The notes under the pieces: generated by a model
What the model was told of the DNA's origin: nothing
The model's input: only the letters and a program-made list of their open reading frames with translations
Database searches by the model: none
Source of the DNA: an uncultured Ruminococcus sp.
GTDB taxonomy: Bacteria; Bacillota; Clostridia; Oscillospirales; Acutalibacteraceae
NCBI GenBank assembly: GCA_902799245.1
Contig: CADBZY010000030.1
Location: forward strand, 1-48,963
Length of the DNA: 48,963 nucleotides
Reading direction: 5' to 3'
Part shown: in pieces, positions 17,480 to 24,766 of the stretch
How positions within the stretch are numbered: the stretch's first letter is position 1
Layout: each line of letters starts with the position of its first letter
Translations under genes and position numbers: made by a program

Positions 17480-17486
17480 ATGTCAA
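17459..17486 (-). promoter_or_regulatory. Promoter of the BlaI-M56 operon
   Basis: On the minus strand TTGACA (17486-17481), 16 bases, TATAAT (17464-17459), 54 bases before the BlaI start. The operator overlaps it. Confidence 0.8.
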
Positions 17487-17556
17487 GAGAAAAATATATT
17501 ATTTTCTGAGATTACGCGGGATTTTACGATTTTTTTACAAAAGGTTCATTGTTGCT

Positions 17557-17735
17557 TTACTGGTTGCTTCTCTCAATGATTTTGCCCTTATCCATTCTGA
17601 TGACAGTATCGCAAAGGAAATCCACGTCCTCTTTGGAATGACTGGCGAGAGTATGGTCTTGCCCTGACCTTTCAGTTTGAGAAGAAGCTGCCGCATTTCC
17701 TCCACGCCTGATATATCTGAAAGAAATCATGATGT
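17557..17735 (-). pseudogene. ABC transporter ATPase C-terminal remnant
   Basis: On the minus strand one reads ISGVEEMRQLLLKLKGQGKT, then after a one-base frame slip near 17653 ASHSKEDVDFLCDTVIRMDK and a stop. This is the piece after Walker B through the H-loop (SHS) and D-x-V-x-x-M-x-x-G end of an ABC-2 type ATPase. Walker A, the signature and most of the gene are absent, and the frame is broken. It lies between the BlaI promoter and the sigma-factor promoter. Confidence 0.6.
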
Positions 17736-17783
17736 TTGATCACCTCCCGAAAAGGTTTTCACTTTTTTACCGTTTTTTGGGCG

Positions 17784-17820
17784 CGTTGGTTGCATATTAT
17801 TAAAAAACATGTGACCAACG
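17784..17820. promoter_or_regulatory. Imperfect palindrome at the -35 of the sigma-factor gene
   Basis: Arms CGTTGGT (17784-17790) and ACCAACG (17814-17820) with partly matching inner bases (TGCAT / ATGTG). The right arm occupies the -35 place of a promoter whose -10 TATAAT is at 17837-17842; the -35 itself is not a housekeeping match. A bound activator or an alternative sigma factor would explain this. Confidence 0.45.
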
Positions 17821-17886
17821 TAGCTTTTTTGTTGTGTATAATAGTGAAAGGCCTTTCAAATTAAATGCTCCAAGGGAGGTGGCAAA

Positions 17887-18444
17887 ATGGAAGACAGTCA
17901 GATCGTGGCTTTGTTTTTCTCACGCTCAGAAAGAGCCATATCCGCTGCCGCTGAAAAATACGAAAAATACTGCCGCAGCATTGCGTTTGGTATTCTGAAT
18001 GACGACGTCGAGAGCGAAGAATGTGTCAACGATGTACTTTTGAAGGCTTGGGAGAGCATTCCTCCGAAAAAGCCTTCCAATCTATCCGGATATCTTGCCA
18101 AGCTCACACGCAATCACGCCATCAATTCGGTCAGATGCCGCAACGCTGTAAAACGCGGCTCCGGTCAGATCACGCTTGCTTTGGAAGAATTGGAGGAGTG
18201 TATTCCTGACAAATGCGACGTAGAGCGGCAAATGGAACAATCCGCCTTGACGGGCTTGCTGAACGAATTTCTCGCTTCACTGCCGGTTGACACGCGCCGT
18301 ATATTCATGCGGCGGTATTGGTATCTCAGTCCGGTCAAGGAGATTGCGTCTGATTTCGGAATCAGTGAGAGCAAGGTGAAAATGCAGCTTTTGAGAGCAA
18401 GAAAAAAATTAAAAACAAAGCTGGAAAGGGAGGGCTTTGAATGA
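17887..18444 (+). CDS. ECF-type RNA polymerase sigma factor
   Basis: A 185-residue sigma factor with region 2 (AISAAAEKYEKYCRSIAFGI, then DDVESEECVNDVLLKAWESI) and region 4 (LPVDTRRIFMRRYWYLSPVK, DFGISESKVKMQLLRARKKL). Such factors direct RNA polymerase to a small stress or envelope regulon and are held by a membrane anti-sigma. GGGAGG precedes the ATG. It overlaps the next gene by four bases (ATGA), which supports a sigma/anti-sigma pair. The subfamily resembles the one at 22146-22706. Confidence 0.93.
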   Translation: MEDSQIVALFFSRSERAISAAAEKYEKYCRSIAFGILNDDVESEECVNDVLLKAWESIPPKKPSNLSGYLAKLTRNHAINSVRCRNAVKRGSGQITLALEELEECIPDKCDVERQMEQSALTGLLNEFLASLPVDTRRIFMRRYWYLSPVKEIASDFGISESKVKMQLLRARKKLKTKLEREGFE

Positions 18445-20237
18445 ATAAAAATAGGAAAAGCTATGAGATTCTCAATGCGCTTGGAAATGTGGACAGCCAA
18501 TTCATTGAAGAAGCCAATGTGCGCGGTGCAACGGGTAAAAAAACGCTTGGAATGCGCCGCAAAATTGCCGCCGTGCTGCTGGCCGCGACCGTAGCCGCTG
18601 CGGGTTTGGGAGCGGCAGTATCGGCCGGCCGGTTAAACAAGAGCTTCGGGCAGCTCTTTCATTCGCTGTCAGAGGAGAATTATGAGAGCGCGTTGTTTGA
18701 TATCAACCAGACTGCCACCGACAACGGTGTAACCGTCACGCTGATGCAGGGATTGTGCGATGGAAGGGCATTGTATGTGACGGAAAAGATTGAATTTGCC
18801 CCTGATGTGCTTGTGTTGACAGACGAAATGTTTGAGGGTGATCGTCCCTTCGGCTGGATTATCGACGACGCAATTGACGTGGATAAATCTCGTTCGCTGT
18901 CTGACAAAGATAAGGCTGTGGTTTCGGAATCCGGCGGCATTTTTCAAGTGATCGAGCATGACGAACACAGCGTGACCGTGCTGCTGATCTATGGCGGAGA
19001 GGGTATTTCCCATACTGAAAGCGGATTTTTTGATGAAAACTCGTTGTTTACCATATCTCAAACCGATCTTTTACAATGTCTCTCTGAAAACATCATAACG
19101 TGCCACTTTGATTTTACTTTTAATGTAAAACATTCCTCGCCATGCTTTTATACCCTGCCGGAGGAAATCTATCAGGTTGATTACTATGCGGAGCCATTGG
19201 ATCAAACGCTGGCGGACGTGGGCATCAATCCGTGGTTCATTTATTTCTCGGCAGGCGCGGGAACAGGAAAGATTCTTGATACAAGCCTCCAAAGCGACAG
19301 CCAGCCTTCGCTGGAAATCACCATGAACGACGGAACCGTTTATACCGAAAGAAACGGAATCAGGGTTTTCAACGACTATTTCGGCAAGGACTACGACCAG
19401 AACAACTTTATGCCGTGCTGTTTTGATACGCCGATAGATATCAAAGAAATAAAATCCATCAAAATTTATGGTCACGAGCTTAAATCCGGTGTGGTAAAGC
19501 CCGGAAAAGAGCGCGTCATGGCGGAAGATAAAGGCAAAATGAACCTGCCGGCCAATCATCCCGTGCAGTTTTCCGATGAATTTACAACAATAGATCTGGT
19601 TGATTATGAGGGAAGCTCCGGACGTCTTGCCTACCGGCTGCTCAAAGCGGATTTGTATGACAACATTTACGCAACCGGCGCGAAAAAATATACCATCAAT
19701 TATCAGGGACTTGAAGATTTCAGATTTGATACAGTCAGGTATGATAATGCCGGACACGCAGTCAAGACCGGGTATGATGATGTGATCAACGCATCGACCG
19801 GTGAATTGGAGGACGGCTATTATATCCTTGAGCTTGAAGTCGAGGTAAAAAATATCGATGCTGAGAACAAATTCAGCGGCAGCACCTTTGACTATGCCGG
19901 TACCAGTATTTTTAACAAGATGTTCCATGTAAACCAGTACGATCAATACAGCCCCAGCAAAAACAGATTTATTCCGCTTGTCTATCTGAAGGAAGACGAA
20001 GTAAAACGAACAGGACAGTACGGAGATTTTAAGCTGAAAAAGGGCAAGACACGCAAGCTCCATCTCGGCTTCCTGTTCACGGACAACAACGCAGGCAGTC
20101 CTGATCAGATTTGTTTTATATTTGGCAGGGATTTCTACAATGGAACTCTTCCTGATGATTTTGAGGGATACAAAACTTTTGATTCCACCTATTTCAACAT
20201 TTCAAAGCTCCTTCAGGAACACGAGCGGAAAAAGTGA
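18441..20237 (+). CDS. Membrane-anchored anti-sigma-type protein, DUF4179-like
   Basis: A 598-residue single-pass protein: a short cytoplasmic part (about 1-40, YEILNALGNVDSQFIEEANV) able to hold the sigma factor, one helix (IAAVLLAATVAAAGLGAAVS, about 42-62) and a large extracellular part of about 530 residues. The first outer segment (SLSEENYESALFDINQTATD, GVTVTLMQGLCDGRALYVTE) matches DUF4179 proteins, which typically follow ECF sigma genes in Clostridia. The C-terminal half (FTTIDLVDYEGSSGRLAYRL onward) is not recognised. No catalytic motif is seen. Coupled to the sigma gene by ATGA. Confidence 0.85.
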   Translation: MNKNRKSYEILNALGNVDSQFIEEANVRGATGKKTLGMRRKIAAVLLAATVAAAGLGAAVSAGRLNKSFGQLFHSLSEENYESALFDINQTATDNGVTVTLMQGLCDGRALYVTEKIEFAPDVLVLTDEMFEGDRPFGWIIDDAIDVDKSRSLSDKDKAVVSESGGIFQVIEHDEHSVTVLLIYGGEGISHTESGFFDENSLFTISQTDLLQCLSENIITCHFDFTFNVKHSSPCFYTLPEEIYQVDYYAEPLDQTLADVGINPWFIYFSAGAGTGKILDTSLQSDSQPSLEITMNDGTVYTERNGIRVFNDYFGKDYDQNNFMPCCFDTPIDIKEIKSIKIYGHELKSGVVKPGKERVMAEDKGKMNLPANHPVQFSDEFTTIDLVDYEGSSGRLAYRLLKADLYDNIYATGAKKYTINYQGLEDFRFDTVRYDNAGHAVKTGYDDVINASTGELEDGYYILELEVEVKNIDAENKFSGSTFDYAGTSIFNKMFHVNQYDQYSPSKNRFIPLVYLKEDEVKRTGQYGDFKLKKGKTRKLHLGFLFTDNNAGSPDQICFIFGRDFYNGTLPDDFEGYKTFDSTYFNISKLLQEHERKK

Positions 20238-20311
20238 GATGTGCCGTTCACGCTGTAAATCAGCCATAACGCCAACAACAAAACAATTACGCACAACCGA
20301 TTGAGAGAAAA

Positions 20312-20362
20312 AGACTGCTGTCTTACATGGCGATAAGCCTCTTGCAAGACAGCAGTCTGTTT
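20312..20362 (+). terminator. Terminator after the sigma/anti-sigma operon
   Basis: Perfect 13-base stem AGACTGCTGTCTT / AAGACAGCAGTCT with a 21-base loop followed by GTTTT, about 75 bases after the anti-sigma stop. Confidence 0.8.
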
Positions 20363-20456
20363 TCGTGTAGGGGCGATGAACTCCGAATAGTTGTACAGAA
20401 TTATTAATGATATAGACGTAATTCGGAAAACTTAGTTAACGATGATTTGAAAAAAA

Positions 20457-20882
20457 TCAATCATCAATACAAGTCGGAGCAGATTCGTTATCCCTGATTG
20501 CCAGATCAAATGCCCAGCCTTCCATATTCTCAACTTTTAATTGAGTAAACCCTTTTTTGGTAAGAAAAATAATAATCCCGCCTTGCTGTGGAACGACCTC
20601 GAGTGGAAGCGAGCTGTCAATGGAACTGGCAAGATGATTTAAATAGGCGGTAAACGCTTTGTAATAATTGTCTGCCGCTTTTGTTTGCTTTTGAGCTTTT
20701 TCAATATCCCGCTCCAATTTGTCCTTCAGAAACTGTCCATCTACAATGTATTTATCCAATAATGTCTGACCGTAATAGTCTATTGTTTCGTCATAATAAG
20801 AGCGAACCCATTTTTCCCCGTTTGGAAGTCCTGTTTCATATAGAACTGTCCCATATTTTAAGTACTCTCCATCTATGAGCAA
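20457..20882 (-). CDS. Hypothetical protein, 5' end uncertain
   Basis: A 141-codon open frame not recognised, containing LPNGEKWVRSYYDETIDYYG, a likely coiled region (FLKDKLERDIEKAQKQTKAA) and a mixed strand C-terminus (GGIIIFLTKKGFTQLKVENM). No membrane segment. The only upstream start is a TTG at 20882 with no ribosome site, and a different reading frame with a good start and sigma-factor sequence runs into it from 20985. It may be the 3' part of a gene broken by a frameshift or deletion, or a fusion of two unrelated remnants. Confidence 0.5.
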   Translation of the reverse strand: MLIDGEYLKYGTVLYETGLPNGEKWVRSYYDETIDYYGQTLLDKYIVDGQFLKDKLERDIEKAQKQTKAADNYYKAFTAYLNHLASSIDSSLPLEVVPQQGGIIIFLTKKGFTQLKVENMEGWAFDLAIRDNESAPTCIDD

Positions 20883-20890
20883 TTGAGAAA

Positions 20891-20985
20891 GTAATCAGAC
20901 CGTCTTTGTAATCTCCGACAATCTCAACTATTCCTTCATCATTTCCGTCAAGAAAACGACGGTAACTGTTTGCACCACGATCCAC
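20891..20985 (-). pseudogene. N-terminal fragment of an ECF sigma factor
   Basis: From a GTG at 20985, six bases after AGGAGG, the minus strand reads VDRGANSYRRFLDGNDEGIV then EIVGDYKDGLITFS. This is the N-terminus of a common clostridial ECF sigma family (x-G-A-x-x-Y-R-R-F-L-x-G-x-x-x-G-L-x-E-I-x-x-x-Y-x-D-G-L). After about 34 codons similarity ends and the frame changes into the 20457-20882 open frame. The ribosome site and start look intact, so the loss is recent. Confidence 0.55.
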
Positions 20986-21087
20986 TGCTTTCCTCCTCTC
21001 TGAAAAGGATGATTATTTGCCCTTCCATCTATTAGTCGTATAAATACTTTGATTGTCTCACTACATGAAGATTTTTTTAATAAGAAA

Positions 21088-21109
21088 GGGAGTCTCCGCG
21101 GAAACTCCC
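21088..21109 (-). terminator. Terminator after the second sigma/anti-sigma operon
   Basis: On the minus strand GGGAGTTTCC / GGAGACTCCC pair around GC, one mismatch, followed by TTTCTTATT. It lies 120 bases past the anti-sigma stop. Confidence 0.65.
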
Positions 21110-21228
21110 TCGGTTGCATTTCTCGAAAGCTACTGCAACACGTTTACTATGACAATTTCATTTGATGTTTTTGATAAGAAATTAAATTCATGTTTCAATT
21201 CTTTGTCATCGGTTTCAGTGGGATCATT

Positions 21229-22149
21229 TTACCCCAATTTTCCGTCGAGCCTGTAATAGTTGATCGCCCATTCCACATATCGGATTGTCGGATAATACTG
21301 AGCGCCGTTTATAATGATTCCGCGGGAGGAAGTCACGGTGATTTCCTGCATGGTATCCGCAAGCGTTATGGAGAGATTGCTTGACTCCTTCTCCGTCATT
21401 CCGTTGAATACAAAGTGATTCCACTCGGCATTGCCCATCGCCTGCGCGGTACACAGAGCGTTGTAGAATTCTTTTATCTTTTCCGGCTTGGTAATGCGCT
21501 TGCCGCCGATCTCAACCTGCACAATATCTTCCGGTTGATGGATGCCGTATATCGAAAAAAGCTCCTGCGCGGTATCGTATTGAGAGAGATCTTCCCGAAT
21601 TCTGTTGCAGAACACGGCATAGGTGTATCTGCCTTCACATTCGGCAATATACACAGCCTGCTGATCCGGCTGATATTCGTATAATGTCAGTTCTTTTCCG
21701 CCGTCGTTCTTTGCCTTTCCGACAGTATTTACAATATCATTTTCTTTGATTTCATGCGGGAGATTGAACCTGTCGAGGAGAGCCGTATCGGACATATTCA
21801 AACCCTCATAATAGGTTCCGTTGAACTGGATAACCTCCAAGGAATCCGGCGAGAGCCTTCCTTTCCCGTTTTCTTTCCACGTGAAGGAAGGAAGCGCGTC
21901 TGTTCCCGGCTCGACCGGATCGTCTGCCGCTTTTTCTTGCCACGGAAGCAGTACCGAAATCCACGACCTGCCTTCCGATGCCGCTTTTGCAAACGGAATG
22001 ACCGCTCCGACAATCAGAGCGACACAGGCGGCAGCCAATATCCATTGCCCCCATGTCATTTTCTGATGGATGGCGTTTGCATGAGCCGCACCTTCCACCA
22101 GTTCATCATCTGTCTCACCCAAAATTTCAAATAATTCCTCACGCTTCAT
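21229..22149 (-). CDS. Membrane-anchored anti-sigma-type protein
   Basis: A 306-residue single-pass protein paired with the sigma factor at 22146-22706. Cytoplasmic start MKREELFEILGETDDELVEG (about 1-32), one helix (WILAAACVALIVGAVIPFA, about 36-54) and an outer part of about 250 residues rich in strands, e.g. KELTLYEYQPDQQAVYIAEC and LSITLADTMQEITVTSSRGI. The short start resembles the one at 18441 only in layout (EILG/EILN, then acidic). Function as anti-sigma is inferred from the ATGA overlap, topology and the paired sigma gene. Confidence 0.82.
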   Translation of the reverse strand: MKREELFEILGETDDELVEGAAHANAIHQKMTWGQWILAAACVALIVGAVIPFAKAASEGRSWISVLLPWQEKAADDPVEPGTDALPSFTWKENGKGRLSPDSLEVIQFNGTYYEGLNMSDTALLDRFNLPHEIKENDIVNTVGKAKNDGGKELTLYEYQPDQQAVYIAECEGRYTYAVFCNRIREDLSQYDTAQELFSIYGIHQPEDIVQVEIGGKRITKPEKIKEFYNALCTAQAMGNAEWNHFVFNGMTEKESSNLSITLADTMQEITVTSSRGIIINGAQYYPTIRYVEWAINYYRLDGKLG

Positions 22150-22706
22150 ATTTCAAATCCCCTTTCTGTAAGATAGGTTTTAAGAGCCTCTCTCATTCTT
22201 TCCAGCATGACAGCCGCGTTGCCCTGCTTGATTCCGCAGCGTCTCGCAATTTCGCCTACGCTGTCACAGTACCAGTAACGCCTGATAAATGCGTTTCGCC
22301 TCATCTCCGGCTGTTTACGCAGAAAATCGCTTATCGCTTTTCCCAGCTCCTTGCGGTCAATTTCACTGTCAACGCTGCCATTACCGGAAACACATTCTTC
22401 CAGTTCCGTCAGAATCAAGTCTGTCTGACCTCCGCCTCGCTTGTCCGCCCGACTTTTGCGATATCTGTCAAAGGCAAGGTTGCGCGTGATTCTGCCCAAG
22501 AACACCCGCAGTCTTTTCGGATACGCCGGCGGAATGGCATTCCAAGCGCTCAGCCATGTATCGTTGACACATTCCTCCGCGGCTTGGCTGTCGCATAGAA
22601 TATTGACCGCGATACTGCCGCAATATTGCCCGTATTTTTGCGACGTCTCGACAATGGCAAGTTCATTGCGCTCGTTATAAAGGGCAATAATCCTGTAGTC
22701 TTCCAT
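22146..22706 (-). CDS. ECF-type RNA polymerase sigma factor
   Basis: A 186-residue sigma factor. Region 2: IALYNERNELAIVETSQKYG, DSQAAEECVNDTWLSAWNAI and FLGRITRNLAFDRYRKSRAD. Region 4: MRRNAFIRRYWYCDSVGEIA, RCGIKQGNAAVMLERMREAL. ATG at 22706 is preferred over an earlier in-frame start because AGGAGG lies ten bases upstream. It is similar in layout to the factor at 17887-18444 (both have the EECVND and RRYWY blocks), so the two systems are related by an older duplication or are members of the same ECF group. Confidence 0.93.
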   Translation of the reverse strand: MEDYRIIALYNERNELAIVETSQKYGQYCGSIAVNILCDSQAAEECVNDTWLSAWNAIPPAYPKRLRVFLGRITRNLAFDRYRKSRADKRGGGQTDLILTELEECVSGNGSVDSEIDRKELGKAISDFLRKQPEMRRNAFIRRYWYCDSVGEIARRCGIKQGNAAVMLERMREALKTYLTERGFEI

Positions 22707-22763
22707 AGGTTTAAATCCTCCTTCTGTTTGGTCTTTCACCTATACAGACGCATTTTTTTCTCC

Positions 22764-22792
22764 AGTATAACATAGGAAAAATATTTTTTCAA
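22764..22792 (-). promoter_or_regulatory. Promoter of the second sigma/anti-sigma operon
   Basis: On the minus strand TTGAAA (22792-22787), 17 bases, TATACT (22769-22764). It overlaps the last codon of the DUF4314 remnant, which marks a junction between that remnant and this operon. Confidence 0.65.
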
Positions 22793-22989
22793 ATAGCATA
22801 ACACCTTGACAACCGGCTCTGGGAACAGAATATCTTTCCCATATCGTCGACGAACTTCACCGTTCCGCGCGTTCCGGGCGGGACGGGAGCGTAGGGGTCG
22901 CTCATCTCGCCGAGGACGATTCTCGTGCCGGGCGGGTAGAACATCTTGGCGCGCTGAATTCTCAGGCGCTCTCTGTCAAATGAATTCAT
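22789..22989 (-). pseudogene. DUF4314 protein, truncated 3' end
   Basis: A 66-codon frame starting MNSFDRERLRIQRAKMFYPP and continuing with TRIVLGEMSDPYAPVPPGTR and GTVKFVDDMGKIF. This is the front of DUF4314, a small protein of conjugative and integrative elements. The usual end (V-x-W-D-N-G-x-x-L-x-x-x-x-G) is missing and replaced by CSQSRLSRCYAI and a stop that runs into the promoter of the sigma gene. A deletion joining element DNA to chromosomal DNA near 22830 is likely. Confidence 0.7.
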
Positions 22990-23112
22990 TACTTTCTTTT
23001 CCTTTCTTTCTGTTGGCATTTGTAGATTTTTGTGGGTTTCACACATCAGTTGATACAATTCAAGAATTACACCTTTAGGTCACCCCCTGTATAGGATAAA
23101 GAATGCGGTTTT

Positions 23113-23631
23113 TTACATACCGCTGAAGCCCTGACCGGTCTGCTGGCTGAGATATTCGTCCATCTCATCGGCGGTGTAGACGAAATAGTCATCTCCGCTG
23201 TTCCAGAAGGACACATAATACTTCTCATCGTCCAGCGTAATCGGCTGCTGTTCAAACCCTTCGCCTATGCCGTCTGAGTTTTGTCCGGTTACTTGGGAAC
23301 GCATCTGTTCTGTTTCTTCCGCTGTGAGCGGTTCCTTCAGTGTGAGCTTCATGCGGCCGTAGAGTTCGCCGTTCAGGGTTTCAACGCCCCATTCTGCGGA
23401 GATCAGCTTGCGCTGGACTTCATCGTTGTCATCGCAGAGATATTTCTCCATTTCGATGTCGGACTGGTAATCGTCGATAGCTGCTTGGATTTCGTCCTCG
23501 AACCAGCGGACGGAGTCGCTGCTGACGTTGTACAGATCTTCGCTGTCCTCGTCCTCCACCTGCACCGACAGAGGGAAGTAAAAGGTTTCGGTGGCGTAAT
23601 CTTCCGAAAATGCCTTCCTATTATATTGCAT
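23113..23631 (-). CDS. Hypothetical protein of a conjugative-type element
   Basis: A 172-residue acidic soluble protein, family not named with certainty. It reads KAFSEDYATETFYFPLSVQV, then an acidic stretch with paired charges (EDEDSEDL), and ends with WGVETLNGELYGRMKLTLKE, QNSDGIGEGFEQQPI and YYVSFWNSGDDYF. Proteins with the order Y-S-D-G-x-G-E-x-F-E-Q then L-Y-V-S-F-W are recalled from conjugative elements of Firmicutes. GGAGG sits nine bases before the ATG, which lies within the end of the upstream gene (11-base overlap). Confidence 0.7.
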   Translation of the reverse strand: MQYNRKAFSEDYATETFYFPLSVQVEDEDSEDLYNVSSDSVRWFEDEIQAAIDDYQSDIEMEKYLCDDNDEVQRKLISAEWGVETLNGELYGRMKLTLKEPLTAEETEQMRSQVTGQNSDGIGEGFEQQPITLDDEKYYVSFWNSGDDYFVYTADEMDEYLSQQTGQGFSGM

Positions 23632-23992
23632 ATTCTATCGCCTCCGCTTTCTCCAAGCCCAGCCGCCGGATATTGATGGCGGTGATGATGACATTGTACA
23701 TCTTTTCCGAGATCAGCTTGGTGTCGAAGATATCGCTGAGTGAAACGTGGTCGGTGTTGAAGTACATATCCTTCGACGCGCTGTAAAGGGTGTAGCAGTT
23801 TTCGCTCACCGTGTCCAGCCTGACTTCGTCGTAGTCGATGCGGCTTTCTCGGATATTGCCCTTCACCTTGTTCCACAGAATCTGATCCGCCGTGAGCAGG
23901 TACATCGCCGCCATGAGTCTGGTGTCGGTTTTGTCCTTCTTGCGGATGGCTTTCTTGAAGGTGGACTTGTGCTGCTGGCTTTTGAATCTCAT
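23621..23992 (-). CDS. Hypothetical protein of a conjugative-type element, DUF6075-like
   Basis: A 123-residue soluble protein: MRFKSQQHKSTFKKAIRKKD, then TRLMAAMYLLTADQILWNKV. The opening (F-x-S-x-x-H then a helix with A-x-x-Y-x-L-T-x-D-x-x-x-W) resembles DUF6075 proteins found on mobile elements; this is recall, not a search. AGGAGAG precedes the ATG. It overlaps the next gene and lies in the same direction as the DUF4314 remnant, so the three form the leftover of one element. Confidence 0.65.
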   Translation of the reverse strand: MRFKSQQHKSTFKKAIRKKDKTDTRLMAAMYLLTADQILWNKVKGNIRESRIDYDEVRLDTVSENCYTLYSASKDMYFNTDHVSLSDIFDTKLISEKMYNVIITAINIRRLGLEKAEAIEYAI

Positions 23993-24032
23993 TTGGTAAT
24001 CACTCTCCTACAAATTTTTCTGCAAACAAAAA

Positions 24033-24092
24033 AAGCCGACTGTTTTTTCTGTCGGACGATGATCAGGCGTCCATCTTCAAAACAATCGGCTT
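24033..24092 (-). repeat. Dumbbell hairpin element, copy 1
   Basis: Outer stem AAGCCGACTGTTTT (24033-24046) with AAAACAATCGGCTT (24079-24092), one mismatch; inner stem GGACG / CGTCC. Read on the minus strand it nearly matches the element at 34660-34719 including the unpaired parts GAAGA-GGACG and CAGAAAAAACAGTCGG. It is followed on the minus strand by a T-run and can act as a terminator for the tRNA transcript upstream. Confidence 0.7.
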
Positions 24093-24188
24093 TGTTGCTT
24101 ATCTACAAAAAAGCGCACAGTTTTTCTACCTGCACGCTTGATTGACTGAGTATTGAATTTTCTTGAAAAAAGGGGGAAGCAAGGCTCA

Positions 24189-24329
24189 AAAAAGATGCAA
24201 CAGGGGTTCGAGTCCGTACAAGGCGCAAAATCAGCCAAATGCATCTACGGAAAAACCTTGCCGTTTTTTGCCCCCTAAAACCACGAAAAGCCCCTAAAAT
24301 AGGGGCTTTACGGGAGGTGCATCTTTTTT
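24189..24329. repeat. Nested inverted repeats beside tRNA-Val with a T-arm-like piece
   Basis: Arms AAAAAAGATGCA (24189-24200) and TGCATCTTTTTT (24318-24329) enclose about 117 bases. Inside lie GGGGTTCGAGTCCGTAC, a tRNA T-arm-like sequence on the plus strand sharing TTCGAGTCCGT with tRNA-Val on the other strand, and a small hairpin AAGCCCC / GGGGCTT at 24286-24307. A second pair, GGGGG-AGCAAGG near 24171 and CCTTGCC...CCCCC near 24282, lies around it. No protein is encoded in 23993-24341. Confidence 0.5.
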
Positions 24330-24341
24330 GTTCACCTATTC

Positions 24342-24418
24342 TGGTGGACGCAAACGGACTCGAACCGCCGACCTCCTGCGTGTGAAGCAGGCGCTCTAAC
24401 CAGCTGAGCTATGCGTCC
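24342..24418 (-). tRNA. tRNA-Val (CAC)
   Basis: Cloverleaf read on the minus strand: acceptor GGACGCA / TGCGTCC, D-arm TAGCTCAGCTGGTTAGAGC, anticodon stem CCTGC / GCAGG with loop TTCACAC (anticodon CAC), T-arm GGCGGTTCGAGTCCG, and an encoded CCA end at 24344-24342. Confidence 0.95.
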
Positions 24419-24423
24419 GGAAA

Positions 24424-24499
24424 TGGAGCTGATGAGGGGACTTGAACCCCTGACCTGCTGATTACGAATCAGCTGCTCTACCAACTGAGCCACATCAGC
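24424..24499 (-). tRNA. tRNA-Thr (CGT)
   Basis: Cloverleaf read on the minus strand: acceptor GCTGATG / CATCAGC, D-arm TGGCTCAGTTGGTAGAGCA, anticodon stem GCTGA / TCAGC with loop TTCGTAA (anticodon CGT), T-arm AGGGGTTCAAGTCCCCT, encoded CCA. Five bases before tRNA-Val, so one transcript. Confidence 0.95.
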
Positions 24500-24700
24500 A
24501 TTTTTAACGCTGCAACTCCGAACGATTGGCATTATACCACACATTCAGAGTTGTGTCAAGGGTTTTTATTATTTTTTTATAAATTTATATGACCGTTTCT
24601 ATATGACCATTTATATGCCGATTAAATGCCTTTCGTATTTTTGTATTTTTAGTATTTTTAGTTTTCATACTAAATTTATTGAATTATATTTTGAAAAGCC

Positions 24701-24729
24701 TTTACATCATTTGAAATATTTGCTATAAT
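24701..24729 (+). promoter_or_regulatory. Promoter of the malic enzyme gene
   Basis: TTTACA, 17 bases, TATAAT, 37 bases before the ATG. The 24500-24700 stretch is AT-rich with no gene. Confidence 0.72.
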
Positions 24730-24766
24730 TAGTATAGATAAATATTTGAAGGGACTGTCGTATTTT

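Noticed and set aside
19071-20063. A 330-codon minus-strand open frame inside the anti-sigma gene
   Set aside because: No ribosome site and hydrophobic reading typical of antisense to strand-rich protein; the plus frame is coupled to the sigma gene.
24189-24341. att site of an integrated element using the tRNA-Val T-arm
   Set aside because: The matching TTCGAGTCCGT copy is in inverted orientation to the tRNA, whereas att duplications are direct repeats.
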